Of a DNA stretch of 64,000 nt, positions 1 to 10,803 are shown piece by piece. This DNA is from Sepioteuthis lessoniana (lineage: Eukaryota; Mollusca; Cephalopoda; Myopsida; Loliginidae). Made by a program: the position numbers and the translations under genes. The notes beneath the pieces were generated by a model. The model ran no database searches. It saw only the letters and a list, made by a program, of their open reading frames with translations, and had not been told where the DNA came from. Position 1 is the stretch's first letter, and each line of letters opens with the position of its first letter. The stretch covers positions 37,569,836-37,633,835 of the forward strand of contig OY757934.1 of NCBI GenBank assembly GCA_963585895.1, read 5' to 3'.

Positions 1-224
1 GAAGCGTCCGTGGTGTAACGGTTATAGTTTTCGGAAAAGGACACGGGACTCTAGATCAATTCCTGGACGAGGCTGTTTGCATTTCACACAGTGCTCATAT
101 CCTAGGGAAAGGTAAGAATTCAGCTTTCCTCCCTTTCAGCAATTGATGAATTGTAGAGCAAACTGATCTTTAACCTTGGTGGGGCCACCGGTCTAGGAGA
201 AGGAAAAACCTGAATTCAAACCTG

Positions 225-228
<4 letters not shown>
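1..228 (+). mobile_element. tRNA-derived SINE, family A, 3' truncated
   Basis: The tRNA-like head (A-box region GTGGTGTAACGG) is followed by the family A body, up to the phrase AACCTGTTTAA. There the element gives way to an (AT)n tract, so its usual 3' tail is missing. Several substitutions against the other copies indicate an old insertion. It may begin a few bases left of the window. Confidence 0.8.
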
Positions 229-269
<41 letters not shown>

Positions 270-298
270 AATAATTTATACATATATATATAATATTA

Positions 299-381
<83 letters not shown>
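229..381. repeat. Compound (AT)n / (GT)n microsatellite
   Basis: Runs of AT (229-260, 302-335) pass into a GT run to about 381. The tract replaces the 3' tail of the SINE to its left. Confidence 0.95.
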
Positions 382-385
<4 letters not shown>

Positions 386-894
386 AGAGCTTTTGAAAAA
401 TTTGGGTTTTGAGAGATATTACAGCTTACCTTTACATTACTTTTTAAACATACTGTAATGATTAAATGAATAACTAATTCAAACCTGAGGTACAGTTACT
501 GGTTTAGAAATACTTATAATTTAGAATAGTCCCCCAAAATAATCATTCTCAGATCAAAATTGAAAAGCTAATGCAAGCAATAACTTAAAGAGATGAAGAA
601 ATCAATATGGATCAGGGAGCAGACCAAAGTAAAATATATCATAAAAACTATTAAAAATTGAAGTGGGAGTGACTCTTAGCTAAAAGGATAACATAGAGTA
701 CAGAAGAATAATAGAGTGACGCCCAAGAAATAATAAGCGTAGTACGAAAAAATCTGACTGAAAATCGAGAGATATGACGCCTGAGATTGCTGATTAGACC
801 TAGCCGAAGATCATCACCGAAGAAATTGTAATAAGCGTTTATGATGATGGCATCTCTGCAGAGCGATAAGACCCTCCTCCACCACCACCACCAC
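382..894. other. No recognisable feature
   Basis: AT-rich single-copy-looking sequence. No long frame, tRNA-like box or internal repeat was seen, apart from a short CCA run near 880-897 that adjoins the next repeat. Confidence 0.6.
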
Positions 895-1140
895 CACCGA
901 TGAGTGTCCTGGATAAGACACTAAACAAACTGATGGTGAGGCTCCACTTTGGGAAATGCGGAGTACCCCTTTATTGCCATCGCTCCCTAGTCTATTTAGG
1001 CCCGGACTGGTAGCACCTGAAAGGGTCCTATCTATGGGTGCTAAACTGAATTGTTTGAAATAGAACTGTTTATATTTTTAAAAATGAATTTGGCATTAAA
1101 TAACCTAAAATGGTTGACATGCCATAAAACCAAACCAAAA
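895..1140 (+). mobile_element. Family E repeat with stem-loop tail
   Basis: The copy runs from about GAGTGTCCTGGATAAGACAC to a tail containing GGCATTAAATAACC and GACATGCCATAAAACC. The same block, with variable internal repeats, occurs inverted at 22930, 28755, 43836 and 50489. The tail can fold as a two-part stem (GGCAT with ATGCC, AACC with GGTT). Non-coding; probably a SINE-like retroposon. I did not find a convincing tRNA head. Confidence 0.65.
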
Positions 1141-3301
1141 CTTTTATGATGATGATAATGGAAAATCCCTTTTGATTACAAATTGATTATTCTAAGTAGG
1201 TTTATATATCAACGAAGTTTTTATAAAATATGGCGCAAGGCCAGAAGTATGAGACACCTGGTGCGATTCGGACTCACTGGTGATAGTCTGCAAGCATAAC
1301 TTGTAAACCATTGCTCTATGCAGCTCGGTTTATATCAGGAAAGATATATTCTTCTCTTATAAAATACATCAACTTGTTAGCTAGGTTTAGAATACCTGAA
1401 ATGAATCCCCTCCAGAGAGTTAAGACCCCCCAAAAGAGATGTTTTCTATATGTCACCGAAATGCATCTAATAATGAACGTAGAATAAACGTGGTTCTCTT
1501 AACTTTAGACATAAAATAACTCTAGATCGATTGACCTGCCGTTAAAATCAATCAATCAATTATTTAATATATTTGTATCTGTCATTTTTTATATTAATGA
1601 AAGTTTGAAAAATTTAACAAAGAATAGATTCCTTGATCGACTTGAAAATAATACTTCAAGTCTTTTTTTTTTTTTTTTTAGAGATTGGTAAAGAGGTTAG
1701 TTGTAAAATCAGCAATAAAGTGAGTGAGATTTCTCTGTGACCCCGTGTCTGAAATTTCCTTTCCTTTTATGAATAACCGCATTTCGTCGTCATCGCTTCA
1801 TATCAACTTTTTCTCTCTGTCTCTGTCAATTTTCTTTGAAACACCTGCAAAACTAAACTTATTCAATTGAATGGCAATCCCTTTTTTTCTTTACTTAGTA
1901 AAGAAAATATAAATATCTTAATATGATTCCTCGTATCGCCATTCGTCTGTTCAGCTCAGGCTCCATCATTTTGTTCCGATTCTCCTCAGACTTTCTGATA
2001 TTGTTATAGTCATGCCTCGAAAGGTTTTTTTTTTTTTTTTTTTTTTTAACTGGATATACAGTTAATACTGGTTTTAGATGGACTCTATCTCTTATCCACT
2101 ATGATTTACTATTCACCTCACTGTAAAATAATGTTCGCCTCGTACACAACGTTGGTAACAAAACCATCTTGGTAATCATTATGAGTTGCAGAGGTCTCTC
2201 TCTCTCTCTCTATCTCTTTCTATATGCACTTAAACACTTACTACCACAGCCAAGTGACGCGCTAAGAGGGAATCTCTTTCATCTTAACTGGCCTTTAAAA
2301 GTGCTTAGAAAATCAATTTGCAACAAAATTCTTGAGTTTGAAAAGTAAAAAAAATTATCTATTCGATATATTTATTAATTCTTAGGGTTTTTTGAAGATA
2401 TTTGATATCTCCGATCAAAAAAAAAATATATATGTCTCCCATATGCCGCGTTTGGTGTAAATAAGGCAGCAACCGTCCGTAAATAAACGATAAAAACAAA
2501 TAAAACGTTATTTCCATACGAATAATTATCCAAGAAATTAAAGAAAGGTAATTTTAAATCCTTTATTTTTAATAATGAATCTTAATGAAATATGAATCAG
2601 TACTTGCTACTCTGGGAAAATTAAGACATGTCCCTTTCATGTTTTATCAACCTTTCTTGCCTCAGTCACTACCAAAATAATTTGATTCTCACTAAGGTGA
2701 ATCCTTCTCGGGTTTTACATGGTACACTTTAACATATTGAACCAAAACTGTATTCTGATGCCTCAAAAGTTGTGGTTCCACTGTCGATATTAATCATAGT
2801 GAAATAATCACAATAGTCGAAAGGTATATGCTACAATATATCAGTAAATCAATTGAAATATTCATTGAAGCCAGTAAAATTCAAAGTTTCTGTTCCTGGA
2901 TCGGATGATCAATTAATTTCCTGTGGGGTAGGTAAGCCAACCTGAAATATGACAGTTTTGACAAGACATCAGCCCAAACACAGAAACGGGTGAATCGATT
3001 TAGCTAGATCTAATTAGTCTCAGTACCAAACTTACTGCTCTGAAGAAAAGACAGTTTAAAAACAACGCTAGCATAATTCCCGATGCAAATAAGATCAGTA
3101 TTTCTATTTATCTATGTATTTCGAGATGTTAGCATTAGTATAGTTGGAGAGAACGAGAGTGCATCATTGGTTGGATAGTTTCAGATCAATCGAATCGACA
3201 GAAGAAAGAAAGAAAAAAGTTGAAGACAAGAGAAAGAAAACGAAGTGTGTCAAAATAGGCTGAAGGATGGAAAGTTTTACTGAGAGCAGAAGTAAAATAC
3301 A
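1141..3301. other. Mostly plain AT-rich DNA with a tail remnant
   Basis: No gene seen. At 1507-1560 is a degraded copy of the stem-loop tail (TGCCGTTAAAATC followed by AATC repeats), related to the one at 9732-9790. Poly-T tracts lie at 1663-1679 and 2024-2047, and a short CT run near 2195-2216. Confidence 0.55.
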
Positions 3302-3305
3302 CAGA

Positions 3306-3346
<41 letters not shown>

Positions 3347-3416
3347 TAGTCTGTCTAGTTCTTCTCGGGTCTCTCTCTCTCTCTCTCTCTCTCTCCGCAT
3401 ATCTCTTTCCTTCCCA

Positions 3417-3449
<33 letters not shown>
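3302..3449. repeat. Facing (GA)n and (CT)n tracts, then (TA)n
   Basis: A GA run (3302-3346) is followed 24 bases later by a CT run (3370-3395), then TCTC and TA runs. GA and CT on the same strand are complementary, so the pair can fold into one long hairpin. The open frames across it are repeat artefacts. Confidence 0.9.
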
Positions 3450-3552
3450 GATTACGAGAGCAGTTTAATAAGGCCTCGTGTCACGATAACAAAATCTTTA
3501 ATTACTTAGTTGAAGGATCCTCTTGCACAACCTCCAACATATATATATATAT

Positions 3553-4096
3553 CCTCCTCCTCATCATCATCATCACGTCGTGCCGCTAGCACGGATATCC
3601 CCGACCCTCTCCCGTCACTTTTCCCTATCGTTCATCGCCTCTGGCAGGTCTTCAGGGCTACATCCCGTATCCTCACATAGCTGCTGTATGTATGTTCGAG
3701 CTGGTCGTCCTGCTTTTGCTCAGGCCATATGTGGGGGTCCATAGGAGTACATCACTTGTGAGCTCGTCTCTGCTTCTCTAGCAGTGTCCTGCATGTCTGG
3801 TTCGTCTAACTTGGATAGTTTTCGCGATGGGAGGTAGGTGGCCGTACAGTTGGTGCTACGTGGGGTGTTGCCGCCAGGACTTATTCAATATTGCTCGCAA
3901 CATTCTTTTGTAATTGCCGTCTAGCTTCTTCTCCAGCTGTTTTGTTAGCGTCCAAGAGGTGCATCCATACAGCAGTATCGACACGACCGCTTCCTGGAAG
4001 AAACTGCGTTTCCTTTTATCGGTCAGGTCTGATTTCCATATGATCGATAGCTTATCGATAGCTGTCCATGCCTTCGTTAGCCGCGTGTCGATGTGT
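3553..4096 (-). mobile_element. RTE-like LINE, 3' end, 5' truncated
   Basis: On the minus strand this is the C-terminal end of the reverse-transcriptase ORF also seen at 29544-30575, ending in a (ATG)n tail at 3553-3575. Frames are interrupted: the longest intact part covers the stretch matching the segment after the RT core that includes SFFQ and KLDGNYT. Homology stops abruptly near 4096, typical 5' truncation during target-primed reverse transcription. Not functional. Confidence 0.88.
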
Positions 4097-4578
4097 AATC
4101 ACCTTTATTTTTAACGACTGCAGCCCCACAAACCAATGTAAAGATAAGATACATAGGATGGGAGGTTCTTCCGCGTTTTCCCCACTCAGTAGATTTACCA
4201 CCAACAAATTTTCATTTGTTTTGATCACTAGAAGTATTCATATGTAGAAGAACATTCAGATGCAAAATCTTTGAAAGCGGTTTATTCAAACTTTTTTTCG
4301 GTGAAAACCATAGATTTCTTTAACTGTTAAATCGAAATAGTTTCTTCCTCTTAGTTTAAAATGTAGTTGATTACATTTGGATGATAATATTTAACTAAAT
4401 TTAATTACATTTGTTTTAATATCCACTTTGGTAAACCGTCATTCCTTTTTGAACACGCTAACATAGGCATATAAACTTGTAATTTCACTCAATAGTTTTT
4501 GCGAACATTTAATGAATCATTAGGTTTTCGAATCATTGAGCACTTTTGCTCAAACAGAAAATTATGGGAAAATTATGG
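4097..4578. other. No recognisable feature
   Basis: AT-rich sequence with no frame, repeat or RNA-like element that I could support. Confidence 0.55.
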
Positions 4579-4737
4579 ATCCAATTATTCTCCCTCGAGT
4601 TATGGGTAAATAGTAGGTCAGCCTTGGTGAGGCAACTAGTCTAGGAGAAGGAAAACTCTGAATTCAAACCTGTTAAACTCCGCTTAAAAATTGACCTTGT
4701 GTCATATCCTGCCCGAGCGGAGGAGTTGGGTAAATAT
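4579..4737 (+). mobile_element. SINE family A, 5' truncated
   Basis: Starts inside the family body at ATCCAATTATTCTCCCTC and runs to the normal 3' end GGGTAAATAT. The whole tRNA-like head is missing. The complementary CTCCGCT and AGCGG(A/G) segments of the tail are kept. Confidence 0.88.
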
Positions 4738-4738
4738 G

Positions 4739-4962
4739 GATATTTACTCAATCACTCTGCCACTGGCAGAATGTGACTTAATGCCAGTTTTAAAGTGAAA
4801 TAAAGTTGGTTTTAAATTCAGCTTTCCATCTCCACCCACTCTGCTCTACTATCTACCGAGAGCAAGGGAGAACAGAACATTAGCAAGTAGTAAAATGCGA
4901 TTTGAACTTGGCTCATCAATACCATTTCTACTGATGGTAACCATTAGGCTAAACACGCATCC
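4739..4962 (-). mobile_element. Divergent SINE of the A type
   Basis: On the minus strand there is a head-like stretch ending in a degenerate B box (AAGTTCAAATCG) near 4897-4908, then a body and tail related to family A with many changes. It lies tail to tail with the copy on its left. An old insertion. Confidence 0.6.
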
Positions 4963-5375
4963 ATTCGTAGTAGTTGTAGTATTTAAGTTGTCTGTAGTGA
5001 ATATTTTGAACGTTCTAAATGACTTTGGCGTCTTTGATGAAATCCAGTTTAAAGATCTTATCGAAGCATTCAACATAAGTAATAATTCATTTCATAAATC
5101 TTCAATTCCATCTAACAAATTACTGAAAAATAATGAAAGGCTTCAATAATAAGCTGACTATGTCCTTTTCTAAATTATCGTTGAAATGAAATTGAAATAA
5201 TTAATATTAATTGATATGGACATCAGTTGTATTAATGAATACTTTATTTGGAATAATTCATCTGCTTCGATTATCAAAGGAAATATAAGCATAATAAAAT
5301 CTTTAAACATGTTGTGTGATCCACAATAGAATGTGATCGTCTAGTGGTGGAAGTGGAACAACAATATGAATGTAT
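4963..5375. other. No recognisable feature
   Basis: AT-rich. The open frame over 4895-5149 begins inside the SINE and resembles no known protein. Confidence 0.55.
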
Positions 5376-5622
5376 AAAGTAAAGTAAAGTTAGCGACCAT
5401 AGTCGAGGGTGACCCGAAGGCTCCCTTTTCGATAGCTACTACACCAAGGTGTAGGGGAGGGCGCTACTCCATTCCCAGGATTGCTCCACTTTACCCTTGA
5501 ACCGTACCTTATAATGCTGAGTGTTAAGCAAGGTGGTATCAAGTACCATTTTTAAAGTCTTTGGTATGACTCGACCTGGGATTGAACCCAGGTCTCCCGG
5601 GCCATTGGCGAACACTCTACTT
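5376..5622 (-). mobile_element. tRNA-derived SINE, family B, 5' truncated
   Basis: The minus strand carries the family B body described at 38316. It keeps the well-preserved B box GGTTCAATCCC but lacks the first bases of the head. It ends at the AAAGTTAGCGACC side in a short AAAGT repeat. Confidence 0.85.
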
Positions 5623-5624
5623 AT

Positions 5625-5904
5625 TGTAACAGTTGTTGTATTAGGAAATAAACTTGGTGAGATAAGTTCAAGTACTGGACAAAGCAGTTTGGCTTTTTTC
5701 ATATCGCACTATGCTCTTCAGAAGGGATAAATGCATCTCTTCTCCCTCCAGTTAAGGGTAAATAGTAGGGTAGAGTTAGCACTTTAGTTTTGGTAAAGCA
5801 CCTGGTCTAGGAGAAGGAAAAGTGTTAATACAAGTCAGCTGCACCTCGCTTAAAAATTGACCTTGTGTCAAATTCTGCAAGTGTTTGAGAGATTGGGTTA
5901 ATAT
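5625..5904 (+). mobile_element. Divergent SINE family A
   Basis: A degraded head (AGTTCAAGTACTGGACAAAG) is followed by the recognisable core TCTAGGAGAAGGAAAA and GCTTAAAAATTGACCTTGTG. It begins where the family B copy stops. Confidence 0.75.
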
Positions 5905-6302
5905 ACAGTCGTCTAGACAAGCGTAGATATCAAAACAGCTGTCTACACGTATAGACATCACTTTATTAAATAAGTTACTTTACAGTTGACACCTTTTTTT
6001 CATTTAAGAAGGTTAATGCTACGGTTTCTATACTTTTTATAATAGACAGAAGCCACCTTGGAAATTAGTGTCGTAAGAATGATACAAAACTGCATCCGAT
6101 TGTATGGCTCCAGTTCCGGACATCTGGGCAGAGTCCAGTAATCCGATGATGCCATTAATCCCTGGTACATTCTGAACCGGATATATAGTACCAGTTCAAA
6201 TGGGTCAAATCAGTTTGAAAATTATTAATATTAGATAGGAATAATTGGTACCATTTACCTGTGTACAAATGATTTGTATTGAATAGAAATAGTTGATATA
6301 TA
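5905..6302. other. No recognisable feature
   Basis: No gene or repeat supported. Around 6050-6200 the sequence is slightly richer in G+C but matches nothing I know. Confidence 0.5.
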
Positions 6303-6553
6303 AGGTAAAGTTGGCGCCCGTAGTCAAGGGAAACCCGAACGATCCCTTTTCAATAGCTACTACACCGAGGTGTAGGGGGTGCTACTCTTTTCCCTGGATT
6401 GCTCCACTTTACCGTTGACACGTACCTTATAATGTTCAGTGTTAAACAAGGAGGTATCAAGTACCATTTTTAAAGTCTTTGGCATGACTCGACCTTGGAT
6501 TGAATCCCGTTCTCCTGGGCCAGTGGCGAACACTATTTACTAGGTGAATTAGC
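6303..6553 (-). mobile_element. SINE family B
   Basis: The minus strand has the family B order: a head with a degenerate B box, CTTTAAAAATGGTACTTGAT, CTTGTTTAACACTGAACATT, and an end at AACTTTACC. More diverged than the 38316 copy. Confidence 0.82.
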
Positions 6554-6654
6554 TGGTATAGCAGTATATAAACAAATGATTCTTGATAACAGAAGTGTAA
6601 TCCTCAAAATGCTTGGGAATATTAAGAATACAGTAAGTAGTCAAATATTTACAA

Positions 6655-6720
6655 ATAAATCAAATTTTGCAATTAAATAACCCATAAGGCGTCGATATGC
6701 CGTTAAACATATAAACTAAA
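6655..6720 (+). repeat. Stem-loop SINE tail remnant
   Basis: The phrase TTAAATAACCCATAAGGCG then TCGATATGCCGTTAAACAT resembles the tails of families D and E. No body is recognisable upstream. Confidence 0.5.
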
Positions 6721-6774
6721 CAAAACCATCTAGAAAATCAAGTAAAGATAATTTAGTGAGTAAATATGAAATAC

Positions 6775-7086
6775 ATTAAACGAAATTTGATGGAGGTGCC
6801 CTTGGTGTAATGGTTATCGTCGCAGGAAGTGGACACTGCGACACGAGTTCAAATCCTGGACGAGACTGATTGCATTTCATAGCACTAATACCCTTGGGGA
6901 AGGTATGAATCCAATTATTCTCCCTCCAGCTATGGGTAAATAGTAGGAGAGACTGAGTTCTTCAGCCTTGGTGAGGCAACTAGTCTAGGAGAAGGAAAAC
7001 TCTGTTAAACTCCGCTTAAAAATTGACCTTGTGTCATTTCCTGCCCGAGCGGAGGGGTTGGGTAAATATGATTAAACGAAATTTGA
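6775..7086 (+). mobile_element. Full-length family A SINE with perfect target duplication
   Basis: Body 6791-7070, flanked by the 16-bp duplication ATTAAACGAAATTTGA at 6775-6790 and 7071-7086, with no mismatch. Family A has a tRNA-like head with an A-box region (TGGTGTAATGG) and a B box (GAGTTCAAATCC), then a 220-bp body without coding capacity. Its 3' end can pair CTCCGCT with AGCGGAG and finishes in GGGTAAATAT. Such elements are transcribed by RNA polymerase III from the internal boxes and moved by a partner LINE; which LINE is unknown here. The 13-bp segment between CTCTG and TTAAACTCC is missing relative to other copies. Confidence 0.95.
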
Positions 7087-7139
7087 CATAGAATCTTAAC
7101 GGATTTTTTTTTAAAATAGTCTTATAATAGTTTTAAAGC

Positions 7140-7350
7140 AGTGATGAGGAGGCATAACGATTATCGTTATAGGATGTGGACTCTTCTTCCCGAATTCAAA
7201 TCTTGAACGAAGCTGTTTGCAAGTTAGTTGGGGAAGGTGTGAACCGACTTATTCTCCCTACATGTATAAATGTATTTATATGTATAAATAGTCGGTCACC
7301 CGAGTCTATTTAAATTTGCAATGGTCTAGAAGAAAGAAAACTCTAAATTC
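7140..7350 (+). mobile_element. Divergent SINE family A
   Basis: The head ATAACGATTATCGTTATAGG and a degenerate B box (GAATTCAAATCTTG) are visible. The body carries a short internal expansion of ATGTATAAAT near 7260-7290. The 3' part is lost after AACTAATCGTA. Confidence 0.7.
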
Positions 7351-7918
7351 AAACTAATCGTATACCTGAAGAGGATTGAGCTCTACCAAGCTTTTCCTAC
7401 ACAAAATAATCTGCACGAGGAGCGCTCCTCTAATCAGACGAGCATATGGGACCAGGGAAGTAAAATAAAAGACACAAGATAAGCAGAAAAAAAATGCAAT
7501 CTATTTTTATATTATAAATCAATTACGTTTTATTACTATAATTAAATAATGTCTTGTATTTTTATTATGATTCATTTCTAATGTTTTTTTTTTTTGTTTA
7601 CTACATAGTTCTTTTAAAAAATATAACGCGATTATGTATCCATCAGTCGTCATTCTATTTACGATTAAAGTGTAGTAGTTATTCGCGCTAATTTAGTACG
7701 CTTGCTTGATTGTTACCAGTGAAGTACTTGGCATATGGACCAATCTCGACGAAACTTTGCCCTCCTTTTGGTGGTGACTTATATTTTTGCTAAAAATTGA
7801 TCAAGAAGATGTAATTCGTCCAGAAAACAAGTAAAAATAGAATACAAACGAGTACCCTTCTTGAAAAGAAAGCTGAAGTTTTGAGAGAAAATTTCTAAGA
7901 CAATACTAATTCTACCAG
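7351..7918. other. No recognisable feature
   Basis: AT-rich single-copy-looking DNA. No gene seen. Confidence 0.55.
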
Positions 7919-8245
7919 CAGAATCCTTGGCTAACCATATTTACCCAACTCCTCCGCTCGGACAGGATATGACACAACGTCAATTTTTTAGCAGAGTTTA
8001 ACAGGTTTGAATTCAGAGTTTTCCTGCTCCTAGACTAGTTTCCTCACCAAGGCTGAAGAACCTAGTCTGCCCTACTATTTACCCATTGCTGGAGGGAGAA
8101 TAATTGGATTCATACCTTTCCCAAGGGTATTAGTGCTATGTGAAATGCAATCAGTCTCGTCTAGGATTTGAACTCGTGTCGACGTGTCCATTTCCTACGA
8201 CGATAACCCTACACCACGGACACCTCCACAGAATCCTTGGCTAAC
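7919..8245 (-). mobile_element. Full-length family A SINE with 17-bp target duplication
   Basis: Body 7936-8228 on the minus strand. The duplication CAGAATCCTTGGCTAAC stands at 7919-7935 and 8229-8245 without mismatch. Head, B box and paired tail segments are all present. Confidence 0.95.
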
Positions 8246-9500
8246 AAGCAAATCTTGATGAAAGTTAATATGTAAATTCTCTTGACGTCATTCTGTAATT
8301 AAAAGATTTATGAAGTGGGAAAGATTTTGAGGAAAAGGATGCAAAGGCATCATTCTCCGTTTCGGGAGATACTGAAGGATTTTAGCTTAAAAGAAAGCAA
8401 GTAGGATTGCCATCAGCAGGAACCCCTACCATTCACAAGGAGACCTTTTTCAAGAAAATTAATGACAGGTCTCATTCGTACAGAAATCAAATAAAATTAT
8501 TTTTTGTTTCAGAAAAGGTGCTTTAGCATTTTTTTTTTTTCATTCCGGGCAGAATCAGGTTTTTCTTCTAATGTTTCATAATTCAAAATGATTTCATTTA
8601 TTTTATATTTTTTTCGTTCTTATACAAATCTCTTTGGTAGACTTTAGGCAAATCTGTAGTTTTTCTTAATAATATACACGACACCAGTTTTAGAATATGG
8701 CTTAAAACTAATTCAAATAAATTCTTAAAAAATGTCCAACTAAACCTGATATTGCCAATCATTAGCTTTTAATTTTATTGTGTTTTATCTGAAAAGCAGT
8801 TTTAATGAACAGCAACTAAAGATACAAAATGAACAACCCAGATGCAGAATTTATTCTAATTTGACTATAATAGCTAGTTGTAACAACAAATTTGAAATTA
8901 AAGGTTCTAGCAATGATTAGTAAAATATTTACGAGAACATCTACTTATTATGAATTTGGCAAGAACTTTTGGGGGATGGGGAGTGTAATACAAGGGAGTA
9001 GTGTGGTAAAAGTCGTTATATAATTGTGACTTTTGAAAAATTAAAACATCAATGGCAGTGTTCAAAAGCAAAAATAAATAAATAACCGTTAATGATAGCC
9101 AGTCATGGCAGCTGCGTACATAAAGTCTGAGACGTTTAAATTAGAGACTAACACTTCTAACAGAGTGAGAAATATCTCCCTTTCAAGCAACAGAAATGAA
9201 CAATCGTTTTGCGCAGGTTCTAATCTCTTCCGTTTCCGGCCCCCTTTCTGTAATGGCCGGTAATTTCTCTTCAAATTTCAATCGGAAATTAACCTTTGCC
9301 ATTGTTTTAATTTCAGATAGAGATCAGAAGCTTAAACAACAAACGATTTTTACCAAAGATGGCGAGAAAGAAACATTTGAATTCACCTAATATGTAAATA
9401 GACGAGTAGATTACTTACAAAACTCATCCAATCAATAGTAGAAGTAGAATTATTTGTCATCTGTATTTACACGCCCTTTCAGGTGTCCAGTGTACGACAG
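8246..9500. other. No recognisable feature
   Basis: AT-rich DNA with two opposed frames of about 60 codons around 9089-9390, which match nothing and are likely chance. Confidence 0.55.
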
Positions 9501-9504
9501 TAGA

Positions 9505-9790
9505 CTGCATTTGATGGTAAGGCTATGGTTCTGGAAATCTGGGGTGTGCAAGTACCCCTTCATTGCCATTACTCCCATGTCGACTCTGACCCAGAGTGGA
9601 AATATGTTAGGCTCAAACAGACATGTTTAAAAATTATTCCTATTCGATAGAACCATGTGCAACCCCCCACCACCGCTATTAAACCACGACACGAAAAATG
9701 TGAACATGAACGTACAATGAACGTAATTCCTTAACATGCAGGTTTAAAATAACCCTAGACGGGTCGACATGCCGTTAAAATCAGTCAATC
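9505..9790 (+). mobile_element. Family E variant with GGGT-type tail
   Basis: The phrase TTGATGGTAAGGCTATGG, a CCCCTTCATTGCCATTAC segment and CCAGAGTGG correspond to family E. The tail reads AATAACCCTAGACGGGTC then GACATGCCGTTAAAATC. Its inner stem is ACCC/GGGT where other copies have ACCT/AGGT. The element is partly rearranged between 9610 and 9730. Confidence 0.6.
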
Positions 9791-10099
9791 CTATTTACCA
9801 TCCCCTCCACTCGGGCAGAATATGACACAAGGTCAATTTTTTAAGCGGAGTTTAACAGGTTTGAATTCAGAGATTTCCTTCTCCTAGACTAGTTGCCTAA
9901 CCAAGGCTGAAGAACTCAGTCTGTCCTACTATGTGCCCATATCTGGAGGGAGAATAATTGGATTCATACCTTTCCCAAGGGTATTAGTGCTATGATGAAA
10001 TACAATCAGTCTCGTCCAGGATTTGAACTCGAGTCACCGTGTCCATTTCCAACGACGATAACCATTACACCACGGGCACCTCCGTAAAATCAGTCAATC
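9776..10099 (-). mobile_element. Full-length family A SINE inserted at a family E tail
   Basis: Body 9791-10084, minus strand. The target duplication TAAAATCAGTCAATC is at 9776-9790 and 10085-10099. The insertion lies exactly at the 3' end of the E-type tail, so it is younger than that element. Confidence 0.93.
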
Positions 10100-10117
10100 A
10101 ATCAACTACCTTTTTTC

Positions 10118-10220
10118 ACTAAGGGTGGGATGAAACCCAAAGTCAAATTTTACGTGGATGATGGCTGGTTTGAATTTCAAATTTTCCTTCTTCTATCTAA
10201 AAGGCTTAATCTGCTCTAAA
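10118..10220 (-). mobile_element. Old family A fragment, 3' half
   Basis: Reading the minus strand, AGAAGAAGGAAAATTTGAAA and the following TTTGACTTTGGGTTTCATCC resemble the family A 3' half with many changes. Confidence 0.5.
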
Positions 10221-10494
10221 TCATAATTATTCCTTTTTTTTAATTTTATTACTTTCTCACAAAGTTCATATGCGACCTTTAGTAAGTAACATGTGTGAAC
10301 TAACGCGCGTAGGCTTTGTCAGAATCCGAAAGTTCCCAGTGTCTTTAAACAGTGTCAGAAAGAAATCAGTCTATTCCGATTATCTCCTTTGGTGCAAAGA
10401 AGGTAGGATGGTGATTGTTGTTGGAATATCAAGAACCAGCTCGCCTCGTTTTATTTATTTATCTTTAGCGTTGTCCTGACCGAATGCAAGAATA
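10221..10494. other. No recognisable feature
   Basis: An open frame of 69 codons here resembles no known protein. Confidence 0.5.
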
Positions 10495-10722
10495 CAGCTG
10501 AGAGAGATCCTATTTACCCAAACCCTCCGCTCGGGCAGGATATGACACAAGGTCAATTTTTAAGCGGAGTTTAACAGGTTTGAATTCAGAGTTTTCCTTC
10601 TCCTAGACTAGTCGCCTCACGAAGGCTGAAGAACCTAGTCTGCCCTACTATTTACCCATAGCTGGAGGGAGAATATTTGGATTCATACCTTTCCCAAGGG
10701 TATTAGTGCAGCTGAGAGAGAT
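10495..10722 (-). mobile_element. 5'-truncated family A SINE with target duplication
   Basis: Body 10509-10708, minus strand. The 14-bp duplication CAGCTGAGAGAGAT is at 10495-10508 and 10709-10722. The tRNA head is absent, yet the copy has its own duplication, so it was truncated during insertion rather than afterwards. Confidence 0.93.
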
Positions 10723-10738
10723 GAACTGATACCACATC

Positions 10739-10740
<2 letters not shown>

Positions 10741-10800
<60 letters not shown>
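10741..10800. repeat. (AT)n microsatellite
   Basis: About 30 uninterrupted AT units. Confidence 0.98.

Positions 10801-10803
<3 letters not shown>

Noticed and set aside
6791-6865. Functional tRNA genes at the heads of family A copies
   Set aside because: The head is repeated many times with the same 220-bp body and no proper acceptor arm. It is a SINE promoter.
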